Source: Photorhabdus asymbiotica
Lineage (GTDB): Bacteria; Pseudomonadota; Gammaproteobacteria; Enterobacterales; Enterobacteriaceae
DNA length: 64,000 nt
NCBI RefSeq assembly: GCF_003634575.1
Contig: NZ_RBLJ01000002.1
Location: 682,001-746,000, forward strand
Reading direction: 5' to 3'
Shown: piece after piece, positions 31,739 to 39,425 of the stretch
Position numbering within the stretch: the stretch's first letter is position 1
Layout of the letters: each line of letters begins with the position of its first letter
Translations under genes and position numbers: made by a program
The notes under the pieces: generated by a model
What the model was told of the DNA's origin: nothing
Database searches by the model: none
What the model saw: only the letters and a program-made list of their open reading frames with translations

Positions 31739-32245
31739 TTAACGCTTTTTCTTTGCTAGTGGGCGTTTCTTCTGTTCCAGCTCTTCTAACTTTTTTAGGA
31801 CAGCATTTTCTGCACGCAAATAAGCTAATTCTTCTTTAAGTTCCTCAACTGTCATTTTGTCATCAGACTTCGGCGGGGTTTTAGGTCGGGATTTCATTGG
31901 GGGTCTTCCTCGCTGATGACTTTCGAGTCCTTTGATACCGGTTTCATTATACTTATCAAGCCAGACTGATAAGGTACCTGGAGTCGTTAAATTGAGAACT
32001 GCACTAGTGTGAGTGAGAGACCAATCATGTGTCCACATTAATTTTAAAGCTTGGAATTTTGTTACAGCACAAAGAGAGTGAGACGTTGGCAAAAAGGCGT
32101 TATCGCCATGAATGGCAACAACTTGAGCCCAGTATCGAATTTGTCGAGAAGAGATTGAATATTCCGCTGATAGCTTATCCGATGTGTTACCTGCTAGACA
32201 TCGTTTAGCAATAATGATTTTTAGTTCACGACTATATTTAGACAT
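31739..32245 (-). CDS. IS3-family transposase OrfA (HTH part)
   Basis: DNA-binding half of the IS transposase, 168 aa. Two HTH-like segments are visible (DKLSAEYSISSRQIRYWAQ and TSAVLNLTTPGTLSVWLDKY), then a leucine-zipper-like C-terminus (TVEELKEELAYLRAENAVLK). It ends in KKRPLAKKKR, where the GAAAAAG run can allow -1 frameshifting into OrfB. Start near the right inverted repeat. Confidence 0.88.
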   Translation of the reverse strand: MSKYSRELKIIIAKRCLAGNTSDKLSAEYSISSRQIRYWAQVVAIHGDNAFLPTSHSLCAVTKFQALKLMWTHDWSLTHTSAVLNLTTPGTLSVWLDKYNETGIKGLESHQRGRPPMKSRPKTPPKSDDKMTVEELKEELAYLRAENAVLKKLEELEQKKRPLAKKKR

Positions 32246-32287
32246 AAAAAAACCCCCAGTAAGTGGTTGTCCAACTATTGGGGGTCA

Positions 32288-32448
32288 CTTCAAGCAATCC
32301 GGCTTTCTTTACCCGCAAACCGATATTTCAGATACCAGCGTTTTGAGCCATTGGGTTTGATGAGAAGATACAAACCTTGTACATCGGTAAGTTTATATTC
32401 TTTTTCACGGGGCTTTGCCGCACGAGCTTCCATGTCTGTTAAAGGCAT
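32288..32448 (-). pseudogene. Truncated P4-type integrase (first ~53 codons)
   Basis: N-terminal fragment of a tyrosine integrase: MPLTDMEARAAKPREKEYK, then LTDVQGLYLLIKPNGSKRWY and LKYRFAGKESRIA. It parallels the starts of the integrases at 52467 and 59807 (MALTDIKVRTAKP, MKLNARQIETAKP). The frame meets TGA at the IS end, and the catalytic domain is gone. It sits just left of the tRNA-Leu-derived core at 32601, where an integrase of an integrated element is expected, so it marks a third, mostly lost element. Confidence 0.85.
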
Positions 32449-32450
32449 AA

Positions 32451-32491
32451 TTTGGGGGTCAACTCATTATCGAAAAGAAATGACCCCCAAA
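32451..32491. repeat. Inverted repeat at the truncated integrase promoter
   Basis: TTTGGGGGTCA (32451-32461) and TGACCCCCAAA (32481-32491), a perfect 11-bp inverted repeat with 19 bases between, immediately upstream of the integrase fragment. Similar G5/C5 motifs flank the intact integrase at 59.8 kb, suggesting integrase arm sites or an autoregulatory operator. Confidence 0.55.
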
Positions 32492-32600
32492 TATCATGGA
32501 TGTCAACGGATACGAATGGACGATTATAGACTCAAAAACTAAGTAATTTGTTGTTTTTTCAGATAGTTATGAAAGATTATGGACATCTCTGGAAGGTCAA

Positions 32601-32621
32601 ATGGTGCGAAGGCCGGACTCG
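32601..32621. repeat. Attachment-site core, left boundary of element A
   Basis: Contains CGAAGGCCGGACTCG (32607-32621), preceded by ATGGTG. The same 21 bases occur at 52653-52673, and the tRNA-Leu 3' end at 59971 differs only by one extra C. It therefore marks an old integration junction. Homology ends here (CACATA follows instead of AACCGG). Confidence 0.85.
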
Positions 32622-32677
32622 CACATAATTAGTAATCCTTTGATTTAAAACAAATAAAAAATAATAATTAGATAATG

Positions 32678-32697
32678 TACCAACATCGATACCAACA
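32678..32697. repeat. TACCAACA arm-like sites, left end of element A
   Basis: Two copies of TACCAACA (32678-32685, 32690-32697), about 60 bp inside the left core. Three more copies (two as TGTTGGTA) lie at 52482-52540 beside the integrase at the other end of the element. The pairing of these motifs at both ends supports 32601-52653 as one element. Confidence 0.65.
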
Positions 32698-32765
32698 CAT
32701 TAAATCGTTGATTTTGGGACTCGAATTACCTGGGAAGATGCTCACCATCAAGCGTATCCCTGGCG

Positions 32766-33716
32766 CTATGCATCAAACACATCCAATGTCGTTTTGCGGA
32801 AGCAGGTATAGGCATCTTCCCATGAAACGTGGCTTTCACCGAATACCATTGGTGTGACGAACCGCAGATAGCGTTCCTTATAAACAGGATTGCTCTCAAG
32901 TTCTTCCAGCCCCATTTTTAGTTCTTCAACAGGCGACTCGCAGAATTCAGGATACTGGTCACCGTAACGTTCAATATCCTGCTCAATGCATTCCTGCACG
33001 AATTGCTTTAAAACAGGAACATCAGCACCTTTTTCTCTAACAATACAAAAATTGTCGTAGATATGACGCACCAATGATTCATCTACTACACGTTCCACAT
33101 CACTCATACTTGCAGCCGTTCTGCGCATCATCGAAATCAGCTTTTCAGCCTGCGTGCTGGCGATAGTTGCGCAGGGAAAAGCCCTCACTACTTCACCCTT
33201 CTTTGTTAGATCCATTACCAATGAGCTAATAACACGGTTTTCCGCAGCCTCAAGCAAACCCGTTTCCATCAGTTCCAGTTTAATAAATGGCCTTAAGCAG
33301 GGAATTTGTGCATATTCCTGTGGGTAGCGCACCGAAATTTCATTATAGCGATATTCATCACGAGTAACCTTTGGATACCCTTCATCCATGCGAAACGTAC
33401 CTGAGGCTGTAATCGTTTCGATAATGGTCTGAATAATACCCTTACGAATGTCTTTACGCTGGCCTCTGGAATATTGCTGGGAAAAACCGGCGACAGGAAC
33501 AAGCTTAATGTCCACGTCCTCCGACATCCTGTTCAAAGATATACCCGCTTTTGACAATGCTGTTCCACCGGCAAAAACCAGCTGATGCGTATCAAAGGAC
33601 AGAGGCTGGAGCAATCGCAATAACTCAACGATGTAATGATCTTTCTCTACAATTGCAACTGATTCAATGCCTAGAGCATCGGCAACGTCCGGGAATAGCT
33701 TTGTTAAATCATCCAT
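32766..33716 (-). CDS. AbiEii-type nucleotidyltransferase toxin
   Basis: Likely toxin of a type IV toxin-antitoxin / abortive-infection pair of the AbiE kind, 316 aa. The nucleotidyltransferase signature is FAGGTALSKAGIS (G50-G51-T52), followed by MSEDVDIKL, in which D67 and D69 bind metal. This is the DUF1814/AbiEii pattern. Related enzymes add nucleotides to tRNA acceptor ends. Its start overlaps the last codons of the upstream antitoxin gene (ATGGATGA), the normal antitoxin-first order. No lesion is visible. It is the first gene inside element A. Confidence 0.85.
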   Translation of the reverse strand: MDDLTKLFPDVADALGIESVAIVEKDHYIVELLRLLQPLSFDTHQLVFAGGTALSKAGISLNRMSEDVDIKLVPVAGFSQQYSRGQRKDIRKGIIQTIIETITASGTFRMDEGYPKVTRDEYRYNEISVRYPQEYAQIPCLRPFIKLELMETGLLEAAENRVISSLVMDLTKKGEVVRAFPCATIASTQAEKLISMMRRTAASMSDVERVVDESLVRHIYDNFCIVREKGADVPVLKQFVQECIEQDIERYGDQYPEFCESPVEELKMGLEELESNPVYKERYLRFVTPMVFGESHVSWEDAYTCFRKTTLDVFDA

Positions 33717-34104
33717 TTAGTTTGCTGCTCCCTACTGACAATGTTCTCTTAAAACGTGGTGAGGTTTTGATTTCAAGTGACGCGGGGATCTGGGTAGATT
33801 TACCACTGTTGTAAGCACTTGTTGCTCCTGCCAGACGGTAATCCACTTTCAGACGTTCCAACGCCTCAATCATTACCGCAACAGAACCTCCGGGAGCAGC
33901 AGGCATCAGCTTACCGGTAATCGCATTTTGCCGCGCTTTGGTGTAGACGCCATAACCTACTTTCAGCAGTTGCCCTTCCTTCACCAGTTCACGCAGTGCT
34001 CTGCCAATTTGATCGTAGCCAGCAAGATCTTTGAAATTGTCACGAGTGAAAACATAACGCTTTGAGCGTTTCAGCCGTGACTGAATACGAGCTTTTATGG
34101 TCAT
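33709..34104 (-). CDS. AbiEi-like antitoxin/regulator (DUF6088-like)
   Basis: Antitoxin and probable transcriptional regulator for the AbiEii-type toxin, 131 aa. ATG 34104 is preceded by AAAGGAGG five bases away, much better than the ATG 39 bases upstream. The N-terminal winged-helix-like part (RSKRYVFTRDNFKDLAGYDQIGRALREL, in two overlapping helices) is followed by VKEGQLLKVGYGVYTKAR, the typical type IV antitoxin wing. Overlaps the toxin start by 8 bases. Its DNA-binding domain suggests negative autoregulation, as for other AbiEi proteins. Confidence 0.8.
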   Translation of the reverse strand: MTIKARIQSRLKRSKRYVFTRDNFKDLAGYDQIGRALRELVKEGQLLKVGYGVYTKARQNAITGKLMPAAPGGSVAVMIEALERLKVDYRLAGATSAYNSGKSTQIPASLEIKTSPRFKRTLSVGSSKLNG

Positions 34105-34178
34105 GTCATCCTCCTTTGTTCGTTTCTTCATCATAGCAAACATACGACACTTTTAACAGCAAACATACGACACCTAAC

Positions 34179-35013
34179 CTACCTCGCAGCCAGCATTTCC
34201 GGATAGTGTCTGGCGATGATATCATTCATCCGCTCAATCAATTCCAGACGCTTAAAGGTTATGTGCGCAGTGCCCTTCTGAAAGTAACGGATACTGAAGA
34301 AATCATCTTCGTAAGCATCCTTCGAAGGGTTGTCCCGAATGTGATCCATCAGCCGAGGTAGTGACATCACCACGACTTTCAGGAATCGGTTTACCATCAA
34401 GAAGAAACAGCATCCGCTCCAGGTCTGCCAGTTGATCTCGCCGCCAGCCCCAGTTCAGACTAAAGCCCCAGCGGTTATACGTCACCAGATTGTTAATGAT
34501 AATCTTCTTACCAAAGCTGCAGGGACTATTGGTTTTGTAATCCCATGATAGCCCTTTGAAGACGTTGATGATCCCACGTTCGAAGACATCCATTTTGTTG
34601 AGATGCAACTGCTCAAAGGTGTTGAGGATATTCCCCTCACTGATTGCAGGGAGGTCGCCCTCTTCAAGGTTCTTATGCCACTGGTCGCGGGCCTGCGCAT
34701 CCATCAAAGCCATCATGCCGGATTTCAACATCAGGTCTCGCCAGATGCTGCGGTCTATATTGCGGGTGATCGCAGGTATCGCTTTATCAACGTCTTCATT
34801 CAGCCAGCTATCGTACCGGTGACCTGACTTCATAGCCCAGTCTTGCGCTGTACCTCCGCCGACTTCTGAGGTTAACCGGGATATAGCATCAAGCTGCTCG
34901 ATAATCTGTTTAATCTGCACCAGTGCAGTATCGCGGCCAGTCACAATACGTTCGATATTGGTCGAGAGGATGAGTTCATTGTGTTCCGTCAATACGTAGG
35001 GTTCTGCTTGCAT
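34179..35013 (-). pseudogene. DUF4942 protein, frameshifted
   Basis: A DUF4942 family protein of unknown function, common in CP4-57-like islands. The first frame, from ATG 35013 (MQAEPYVLTEHNELILSTNI) to about 34365, covers most of the domain (IERIVTGRDTALVQIKQIIE, LSWDYKTNSPCSFGKKIIIN). The conserved end (LMDHIRDNPSKDAYEDDFFS, IRYFQKGTAHITFKRLELIE) continues in another frame to 34179. The junction lies near DVTT/RLMDHIRD at about 34360-34370. A one-base indel would restore one 277-residue protein. It may be a true mutation or a sequencing error. Confidence 0.8.
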
Positions 35014-35126
35014 CGTCAATCGTCCATAAAAGCAAACACGCCTGCCAGGAGCGGCAGGCGCATTATGCGATGAATAAAAAGGGTGGGAAGTTCAGAGGTA
35101 AAAATCAGGAACGAAGCTCGAAGAAT

Positions 35127-35446
35127 TTACGTATTCATCAGGCCGGTAACACGTCTGGCTCTGAGAATATCGGTGGCGGTCAGGAATGGTGCTTGCTCCT
35201 GCCAAGTGAATCCTTTACGGTCGGTGCATATCAGTTCATAACGCTCTACCAGGAAATTCACCGCATCAGCAAGTGTTATTCCCGCTTCTATATGCTCCTG
35301 GATGGCCGCGTCATTATGGAATGGCGTATCGTTAAGCGTTAGGCCGTAATGGTATCTAGCAGATACGTTAAAAGTTGCTGCCAGACCTGTACGGGCGACA
35401 GACGTAACGCAACCGGCCCCGTGGCCGGTACAGATGAAATGTGCAT
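35127..35446 (-). pseudogene. cbtA: CbtA (YeeV)-type toxin, frameshifted
   Basis: Toxin of the type IV CbtA-CbeA pair, which in E. coli blocks MreB and FtsZ assembly. From ATG 35446 the frame gives [20 protein letters not shown] then [11 protein letters not shown]. It then shifts and would continue as [20 protein letters not shown], with [20 protein letters not shown] and [13 protein letters not shown] to 35127. E. coli CbtA reads [15 protein letters not shown] across this point, so the lesion is an indel at about 35344-35350. Without frame restoration the product ends as DTITA. Its antitoxin gene upstream is intact. Confidence 0.85.
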
Positions 35447-35480
35447 AAGTAGTGTCCTGAGAAAAGAAAGAGAGAAGTTG

Positions 35481-35804
35481 TTACTGGGCTGGATAAATAG
35501 TGAGATAAACGTAGCCGCAGCTACCACGGGTATCAGCTATACAGATTAACCCCATAAGTTGAATGGTCACCTGATGTTGCTGCTGTGGATTTAGCTCACC
35601 GGAACGCAGCATTGCTTCCAGTTGACCGATAAATAGCGGGAAAGCCTGATCCAGTTTCTGCAGTTGCTTCGGGGTAAAGCCCCCCGTCAACCCAGCCCTG
35701 TCAGCCAGGTAATGCAGCCGATTACCCTCCTGAACCAATCTTGCCCCAAAGCGTGGGGTGATATCGCTTTGTAGCCCCCATTCCTGAGATGGTGTTAATG
35801 ACAT
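35481..35804 (-). CDS. cbeA: CbeA (YeeU)-type antitoxin
   Basis: Antitoxin that in E. coli protects and bundles MreB and FtsZ filaments against CbtA. The protein has 107 aa. Diagnostic stretches are FGARLVQEGNRLHYLADRAG, LDQAFPLFIGQLEAMLRSGE and ADTRGSCGYVYLTIYP, all close to E. coli CbeA. GGAGGT four bases before ATG 35804 gives a strong start. It lies between the radC-like gene and the broken cbtA, as in E. coli yeeS-yeeT-yeeU-yeeV, but yeeT is missing. Confidence 0.9.
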   Translation of the reverse strand: MSLTPSQEWGLQSDITPRFGARLVQEGNRLHYLADRAGLTGGFTPKQLQKLDQAFPLFIGQLEAMLRSGELNPQQQHQVTIQLMGLICIADTRGSCGYVYLTIYPAQ

Positions 35805-35816
35805 GGGTACCTCCGT

Positions 35817-36287
35817 TTAAAGCAAACCCTGCTCGGCAAAAGACACCACTTCGTTTCCAACCACGAGATGATCCAGCACGCGCACTTCCACCAGTGCCAA
35901 GGCTTTCACGATCCGCTGGGTAATATGTTTGTCCTGCTGACTGATGTCCGTCGTACCCGATGGATGATTGTGCGCCAGAATTACCGCTGCGGCATTGTAC
36001 TTTAGGGCCAATTTAACCACTTCGCGGGGATGAACCTCGGTATGACTGAGCGTGCCGGTAAATAGTATTTCTCGTTCCAGCAGACAGTGCTGGTTGTCGA
36101 GATACAACACGATAAAAACTTCACGCTCCTGATGAGCCATCTGTAGTTGCAACCAGGTTTTGGTGAGGCTGGTGGAGGTAAAAGGCTCACTAGGCTGACG
36201 CTGGTATTTTTCCAGCAGTCGTAACGCTCGCCGGATGACCCGCTGCTCATTTGCAGGAAATACCGGGGATAAATTGCATGCAGACAT
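35817..36287 (-). CDS. RadC-family JAB-domain protein (YeeS-like)
   Basis: A short RadC-like protein of the JAB/MPN metalloprotease fold, 156 aa. The metal-site motif HNHPSGTTDISQQD is present, with a glutamate in TEVHPREVVKLALKYNAAAV upstream. Such genes accompany cbeA-cbtA in many enterobacterial islands; their role is unknown despite the RadC name. The stop is 12 bp before the cbeA start, so they are co-transcribed. Confidence 0.88.
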   Translation of the reverse strand: MSACNLSPVFPANEQRVIRRALRLLEKYQRQPSEPFTSTSLTKTWLQLQMAHQEREVFIVLYLDNQHCLLEREILFTGTLSHTEVHPREVVKLALKYNAAAVILAHNHPSGTTDISQQDKHITQRIVKALALVEVRVLDHLVVGNEVVSFAEQGLL

Positions 36288-36352
36288 AATGGTTCCTTAA
36301 AACAAACAGCCCCGCTGGTTTATTAGCAGGGCCTGAAGGGTGATAAAAAGGT

Positions 36353-37174
36353 TCATGAAGCAAGCTGCAGCATATTCTCAGCCATCACCCACAGAGCGCG
36401 GTTGAGCTTTACATCACCGTCGATACCTTTAACAGCGCGTGTATGGGCGCGTTTACCTTTGGTCGTTCGCCCCGACAGTCCGCCTTTGATCAGGTTTTCC
36501 TGAATGCGCTGATAAGTGGTCCACAGGTCGTTACTCTCATCCTGCCAGCGGCGCGGGGAAAGGATTTGCGATTCCGTCACTGGTTGATGCTCTTCACCAA
36601 AGCGATAAGTTAATGCCGCTTTAGCCATTGCCTGCTGAGTGGGTGGTGGTAACAACAGCGACTGCATGGCGTCTCGCTTTTCTTCCACCCGGTCAAATAT
36701 TCCCAGCACTTCGTAGGCCCCTTCAATGACTTTCTCCACCACATTGCCTTTATGCGGCACGCGCACCTCACCAAAACTCTCCCCGCAAATCAGTCCATTC
36801 TGGCAAACCGATCTGAATAGCCCCGGCAGCATCTGGTACGAGCTGGAGCCGTCATGACTGTTAAGTAGAATGATTTCCGGCACCTGCTTACCGGTGATTT
36901 GCCCCTCCCGGCGGAGACGTAACATATGTTTGGTATGCTCGCGTTTACTCAGATCACGCACTCGCGTCTGGCAGGCAAAGAACGGCTGAAAGCCTTCGCG
37001 CTGCAGGTTATCGAGTAGAGTGATGGTCGGGATGTAGGTATAGCGCTCACTACGGGATTCATGCTTTTCTTCGCTGAAGACACTCGGCACATAATGCGCC
37101 AGTTCATCACGGGTTAGCGGGCGGTCACGGCGTACCAGGTTAACCGCACCAAAGCGGCTGGCTAATCGGGTCAT
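36353..37174 (-). CDS. DUF932 protein (YfjQ/YafZ family)
   Basis: Member of the DUF932 family found on CP4-like prophage islands, 273 aa, function unknown. Starts MTRLASRFGAVNLVRRDRPL at ATG 37174, preceded by AAGGAATAGCC. A longer frame to 37282 lacks a ribosome-binding sequence. Conserved parts are ILLNSHDGSSSYQMLPGLFR and SVCQNGLICGESFGEVRVPH. Length matches the E. coli homologues. It lies 66 bp upstream of the radC-like gene in the same orientation. Confidence 0.85.
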   Translation of the reverse strand: MTRLASRFGAVNLVRRDRPLTRDELAHYVPSVFSEEKHESRSERYTYIPTITLLDNLQREGFQPFFACQTRVRDLSKREHTKHMLRLRREGQITGKQVPEIILLNSHDGSSSYQMLPGLFRSVCQNGLICGESFGEVRVPHKGNVVEKVIEGAYEVLGIFDRVEEKRDAMQSLLLPPPTQQAMAKAALTYRFGEEHQPVTESQILSPRRWQDESNDLWTTYQRIQENLIKGGLSGRTTKGKRAHTRAVKGIDGDVKLNRALWVMAENMLQLAS

Positions 37175-37293
37175 GGCTATTCCTTTTTTAGAGATTAAAA
37201 ACGAAAAGGCCATGCTTCCCGAAGGAGGCATGGCCTGATGTGTAGTGAAGGATTGTGCTAAGTTGATGTTAGGCAGATGCAAATCTAAGCCAG

Positions 37294-37843
37294 CTATGAT
37301 GCCTTATTCCCGGCAACCGATACTGACAGTGGCTGGTAATACTGTGGGTCGAAAACGGACAGTGGCAGTTTAACCTGATGGCCGTTGCGCTCTTCGCTCG
37401 CCTTCATGATTTCAACAGCGCTGACGTTTTCGACACATTCATGCTCCAAAAAAGCTTCCTGAGAACGAGTAGCATCGCTGTCGCCAAAAGGAGCAACATG
37501 CATTGTTCCCGTCGCCAGCGTGTTGCCCGCCTTGTCTTTCAGCCGCAGCGAAATAGACAATGGGCCAAAACCCACACTAGCTACCACCATTATCCAGACG
37601 GAACTGATACGCGCAGATATTACCGGGAGTCCATACAGTATCGGTGCTGCGGACGCTGATATAGCGTTGTTCATCTGCGTAAGCGTAGGATGGATGGCAC
37701 AACATTAAACCGACAATGATTGATAAGGCTTTAGCAGTTCGATTGACGAATGGCAGGAGATTGCTGCAATCAGGCTTTGCAAATATCTTTACCATTGTGG
37801 GAGAAGGTATAGCGATAACCTTCTGATAATCCTTTTCCATCAT
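37294..37843 (-). pseudogene. irmA: IrmA-like secreted protein, frameshifted
   Basis: Homologue of E. coli IrmA, a secreted fibronectin-III-fold protein reported to mimic an interleukin receptor. Frame 1 from ATG 37843 (AAAGGA upstream) gives a signal-like segment (ALSIIVGLMLCHPSYAYA), then DEQRYISVRSTDTVWTPGNI and CAYQFRLDNGG, and stops at 37577. Frame 2 resumes with VGFGPLSISLRLKDKAGNTL, ECVENVSAVEIMKASEERNG and HQVKLPLSVFDPQYYQPL to 37294. One indel at about 37580-37590 separates two parts of a roughly 180-residue precursor. The N-terminus is longer than in E. coli. Confidence 0.82.
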
Positions 37844-37873
37844 TCTTTTCCTTTGATGGTTATTGAGAAGAAA

Positions 37874-38506
37874 TTAGCAGTTGCCTGTGCGACGACACAA
37901 TTCCGCCAGGCTTTGCTGCGCCACCCATTGCTGTAGTTTCCGATCTTCTTCCGAACGTTTAGCCACCAACACGGCCTGCTGTTGTTTATCTACGCAGTTA
38001 TCCGGAATGACTGTAACTACTTGTGGGCTGAATTTCTGCCTGACTTTAGCCAGTTCGTTATCAATATTATCGACCTTAGGGTAGCTGTAGAGAACACTTT
38101 GCTCCGCTTCGTATCGGGCTGAGGACTGGTTGTCTATAATGGCGAAGTAGCAGCCTTCCCCTTTATCATCTCCCTGATAAACCGTTTCAATATCATTGTA
38201 GGTTTCACCGACAGGACTCAGTTTTAGTTGACGAATGGTGTGGGTTTTCTTATCGGCCAGGAAAATTGCACCACCACCACGGGTACGTAGCAAAAACTGC
38301 TTCGTCCACGGGTAGTTATCAATAACATTGGCCTGGTAGAGCATATTGTGCAGCTTGTTGTCATCCGTACCATCGGCGGATTTCCAGCCATCAGCCTGCA
38401 TGTACTGCCAGGCTTTGACAGAGCCGACAATATTTCCAGCATCAGCCGGAAAAACTGTACCCAGACAAATGCTGGCAGCCAGCAATGTTGTGGTAAATAA
38501 TTTCAT
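37874..38506 (-). CDS. Exported protein of unknown function
   Basis: Not recognised. The protein has 210 aa with a clear signal peptide (MKLFTTTLLAASICLGTVFPADA, cleaved near residue 23). The mature part is rich in charged residues and has four cysteines, including a CRRTGNC end that could form a disulphide. No enzyme motif is seen. AAGGAATAACCACG precedes the ATG and overlaps the end of the WYL regulator gene, so it is probably expressed with that regulator. Next downstream is the IrmA-like gene, also secreted. Confidence 0.7.
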   Translation of the reverse strand: MKLFTTTLLAASICLGTVFPADAGNIVGSVKAWQYMQADGWKSADGTDDNKLHNMLYQANVIDNYPWTKQFLLRTRGGGAIFLADKKTHTIRQLKLSPVGETYNDIETVYQGDDKGEGCYFAIIDNQSSARYEAEQSVLYSYPKVDNIDNELAKVRQKFSPQVVTVIPDNCVDKQQQAVLVAKRSEEDRKLQQWVAQQSLAELCRRTGNC

Positions 38507-38511
38507 CGTGG

Positions 38512-39213
38512 TTATTCCTTCTGAGGTATAAGCCCGCCGTCAGTTGCGACAAGCAATGAATGGAAAAAGCGAAAGTGTGGTAAAGCCTGAAGAAAATCCG
38601 GATGAGAGAGGATGTCGCGCATCGCTATATCAGGAGCGAAGCTGCCATTGTGGAGCGTGACCGTCCGAATATCGGTCAGGGGAAAGACGGCAATCCGTTC
38701 CTGATGCTCACCCGTCAGATACCACTCGCCTTCACGCAGAACCAGCCGGTAGGGAGCAAGGCCCGTACACCGGCAACCGTTACCGAGCAGCGTCACCTTT
38801 CGATTCTCCGATATCGCACTCACCAACCGAGTGAATACGCCTGAGTCTGGGGATGAAATCTGGGCAGCTCCCTGCCAGATAAGGCAAGGAGACTCCCCTG
38901 GGCCGCTCAGCAGTGAACTGACCAGGTTGTTATCCATATCAGGAAACAGTGCTTCAACGCCTGACTGGCGGGCAAATGTCATTACCGCCAGCTCCCTTTG
39001 GCGGCTACCGGATAACAAGCGGCACCGGCCTTTGCGATACTCCAGGTCCAGATACATCAGCCGTTCCCGAAAGTCCCGGCGCAGAGTTCGAACCGACACG
39101 CCAAATTCCATTGCCAGCGCTCGCAAATCCAGTGTTTCGCCAGCCACCAGTCGGCTGATAATTAACGACAGTCGGACGGCAAGCCGATCATGACGACGTT
39201 CAACCTGAACCAT
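38512..39213 (-). CDS. WYL-domain transcriptional regulator (YafY/YfjR-like)
   Basis: DeoR-like winged-helix regulator with a WYL ligand-binding domain, 233 aa. The HTH is at about 25-55 (LDLRALAMEFGVSVRTLRRD). WYL-type motifs are YRLVLREGEWYLTGEHQE, near residues 156-173, and FPLTDIRTVTL. Such regulators occur in CP4-6 and CP4-57 islands and in many defence islands, often sensing nucleic acid. It lies 5 bp upstream of the exported-protein gene. Confidence 0.82.
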   Translation of the reverse strand: MVQVERRHDRLAVRLSLIISRLVAGETLDLRALAMEFGVSVRTLRRDFRERLMYLDLEYRKGRCRLLSGSRQRELAVMTFARQSGVEALFPDMDNNLVSSLLSGPGESPCLIWQGAAQISSPDSGVFTRLVSAISENRKVTLLGNGCRCTGLAPYRLVLREGEWYLTGEHQERIAVFPLTDIRTVTLHNGSFAPDIAMRDILSHPDFLQALPHFRFFHSLLVATDGGLIPQKE

Positions 39214-39425
39214 GAGGCAGGTTCTCCAGTGAGATAATTAGCTGAAAATAAAACGATTATTCTAACGAGAGGGTGGGACAGGGAATGGACATAAAAAGAC
39301 GTATTTTTTACTGATGCCAAAATCAAGCGTGACGGGGCATAAAGGGGAAACTGTCGAAATTCAGCAACCTATAGAACATCAGAACGGACAGCGTATGTCC
39401 CGAAGATAATTGCAGATAAGCCTGC

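Larger units (their letters stand above)
30871..32287 (-). mobile_element. IS3-family insertion sequence (IS150-like)
   Basis: A 1417-bp element with terminal inverted repeats TGACCCCAGAAAGTTGGACA (30871-30890) and, on the minus strand at 32287-32268, TGACCCCCAATAGTTGGACA (17 of 20 identical). It encodes OrfA and OrfB on the minus strand. The flanking 3-4 bp differ (GAAC left, CTTC right), so no target duplication is seen. The left flank is an hns-like gene and the right flank an integrase gene, both truncated exactly at the IS ends. Confidence 0.9.

Noticed and set aside
35070..35342. A 90-codon plus-strand frame
   Set aside because: It lies opposite the cbtA remnant, which has clear homology on the minus strand; the plus frame has no recognisable content.
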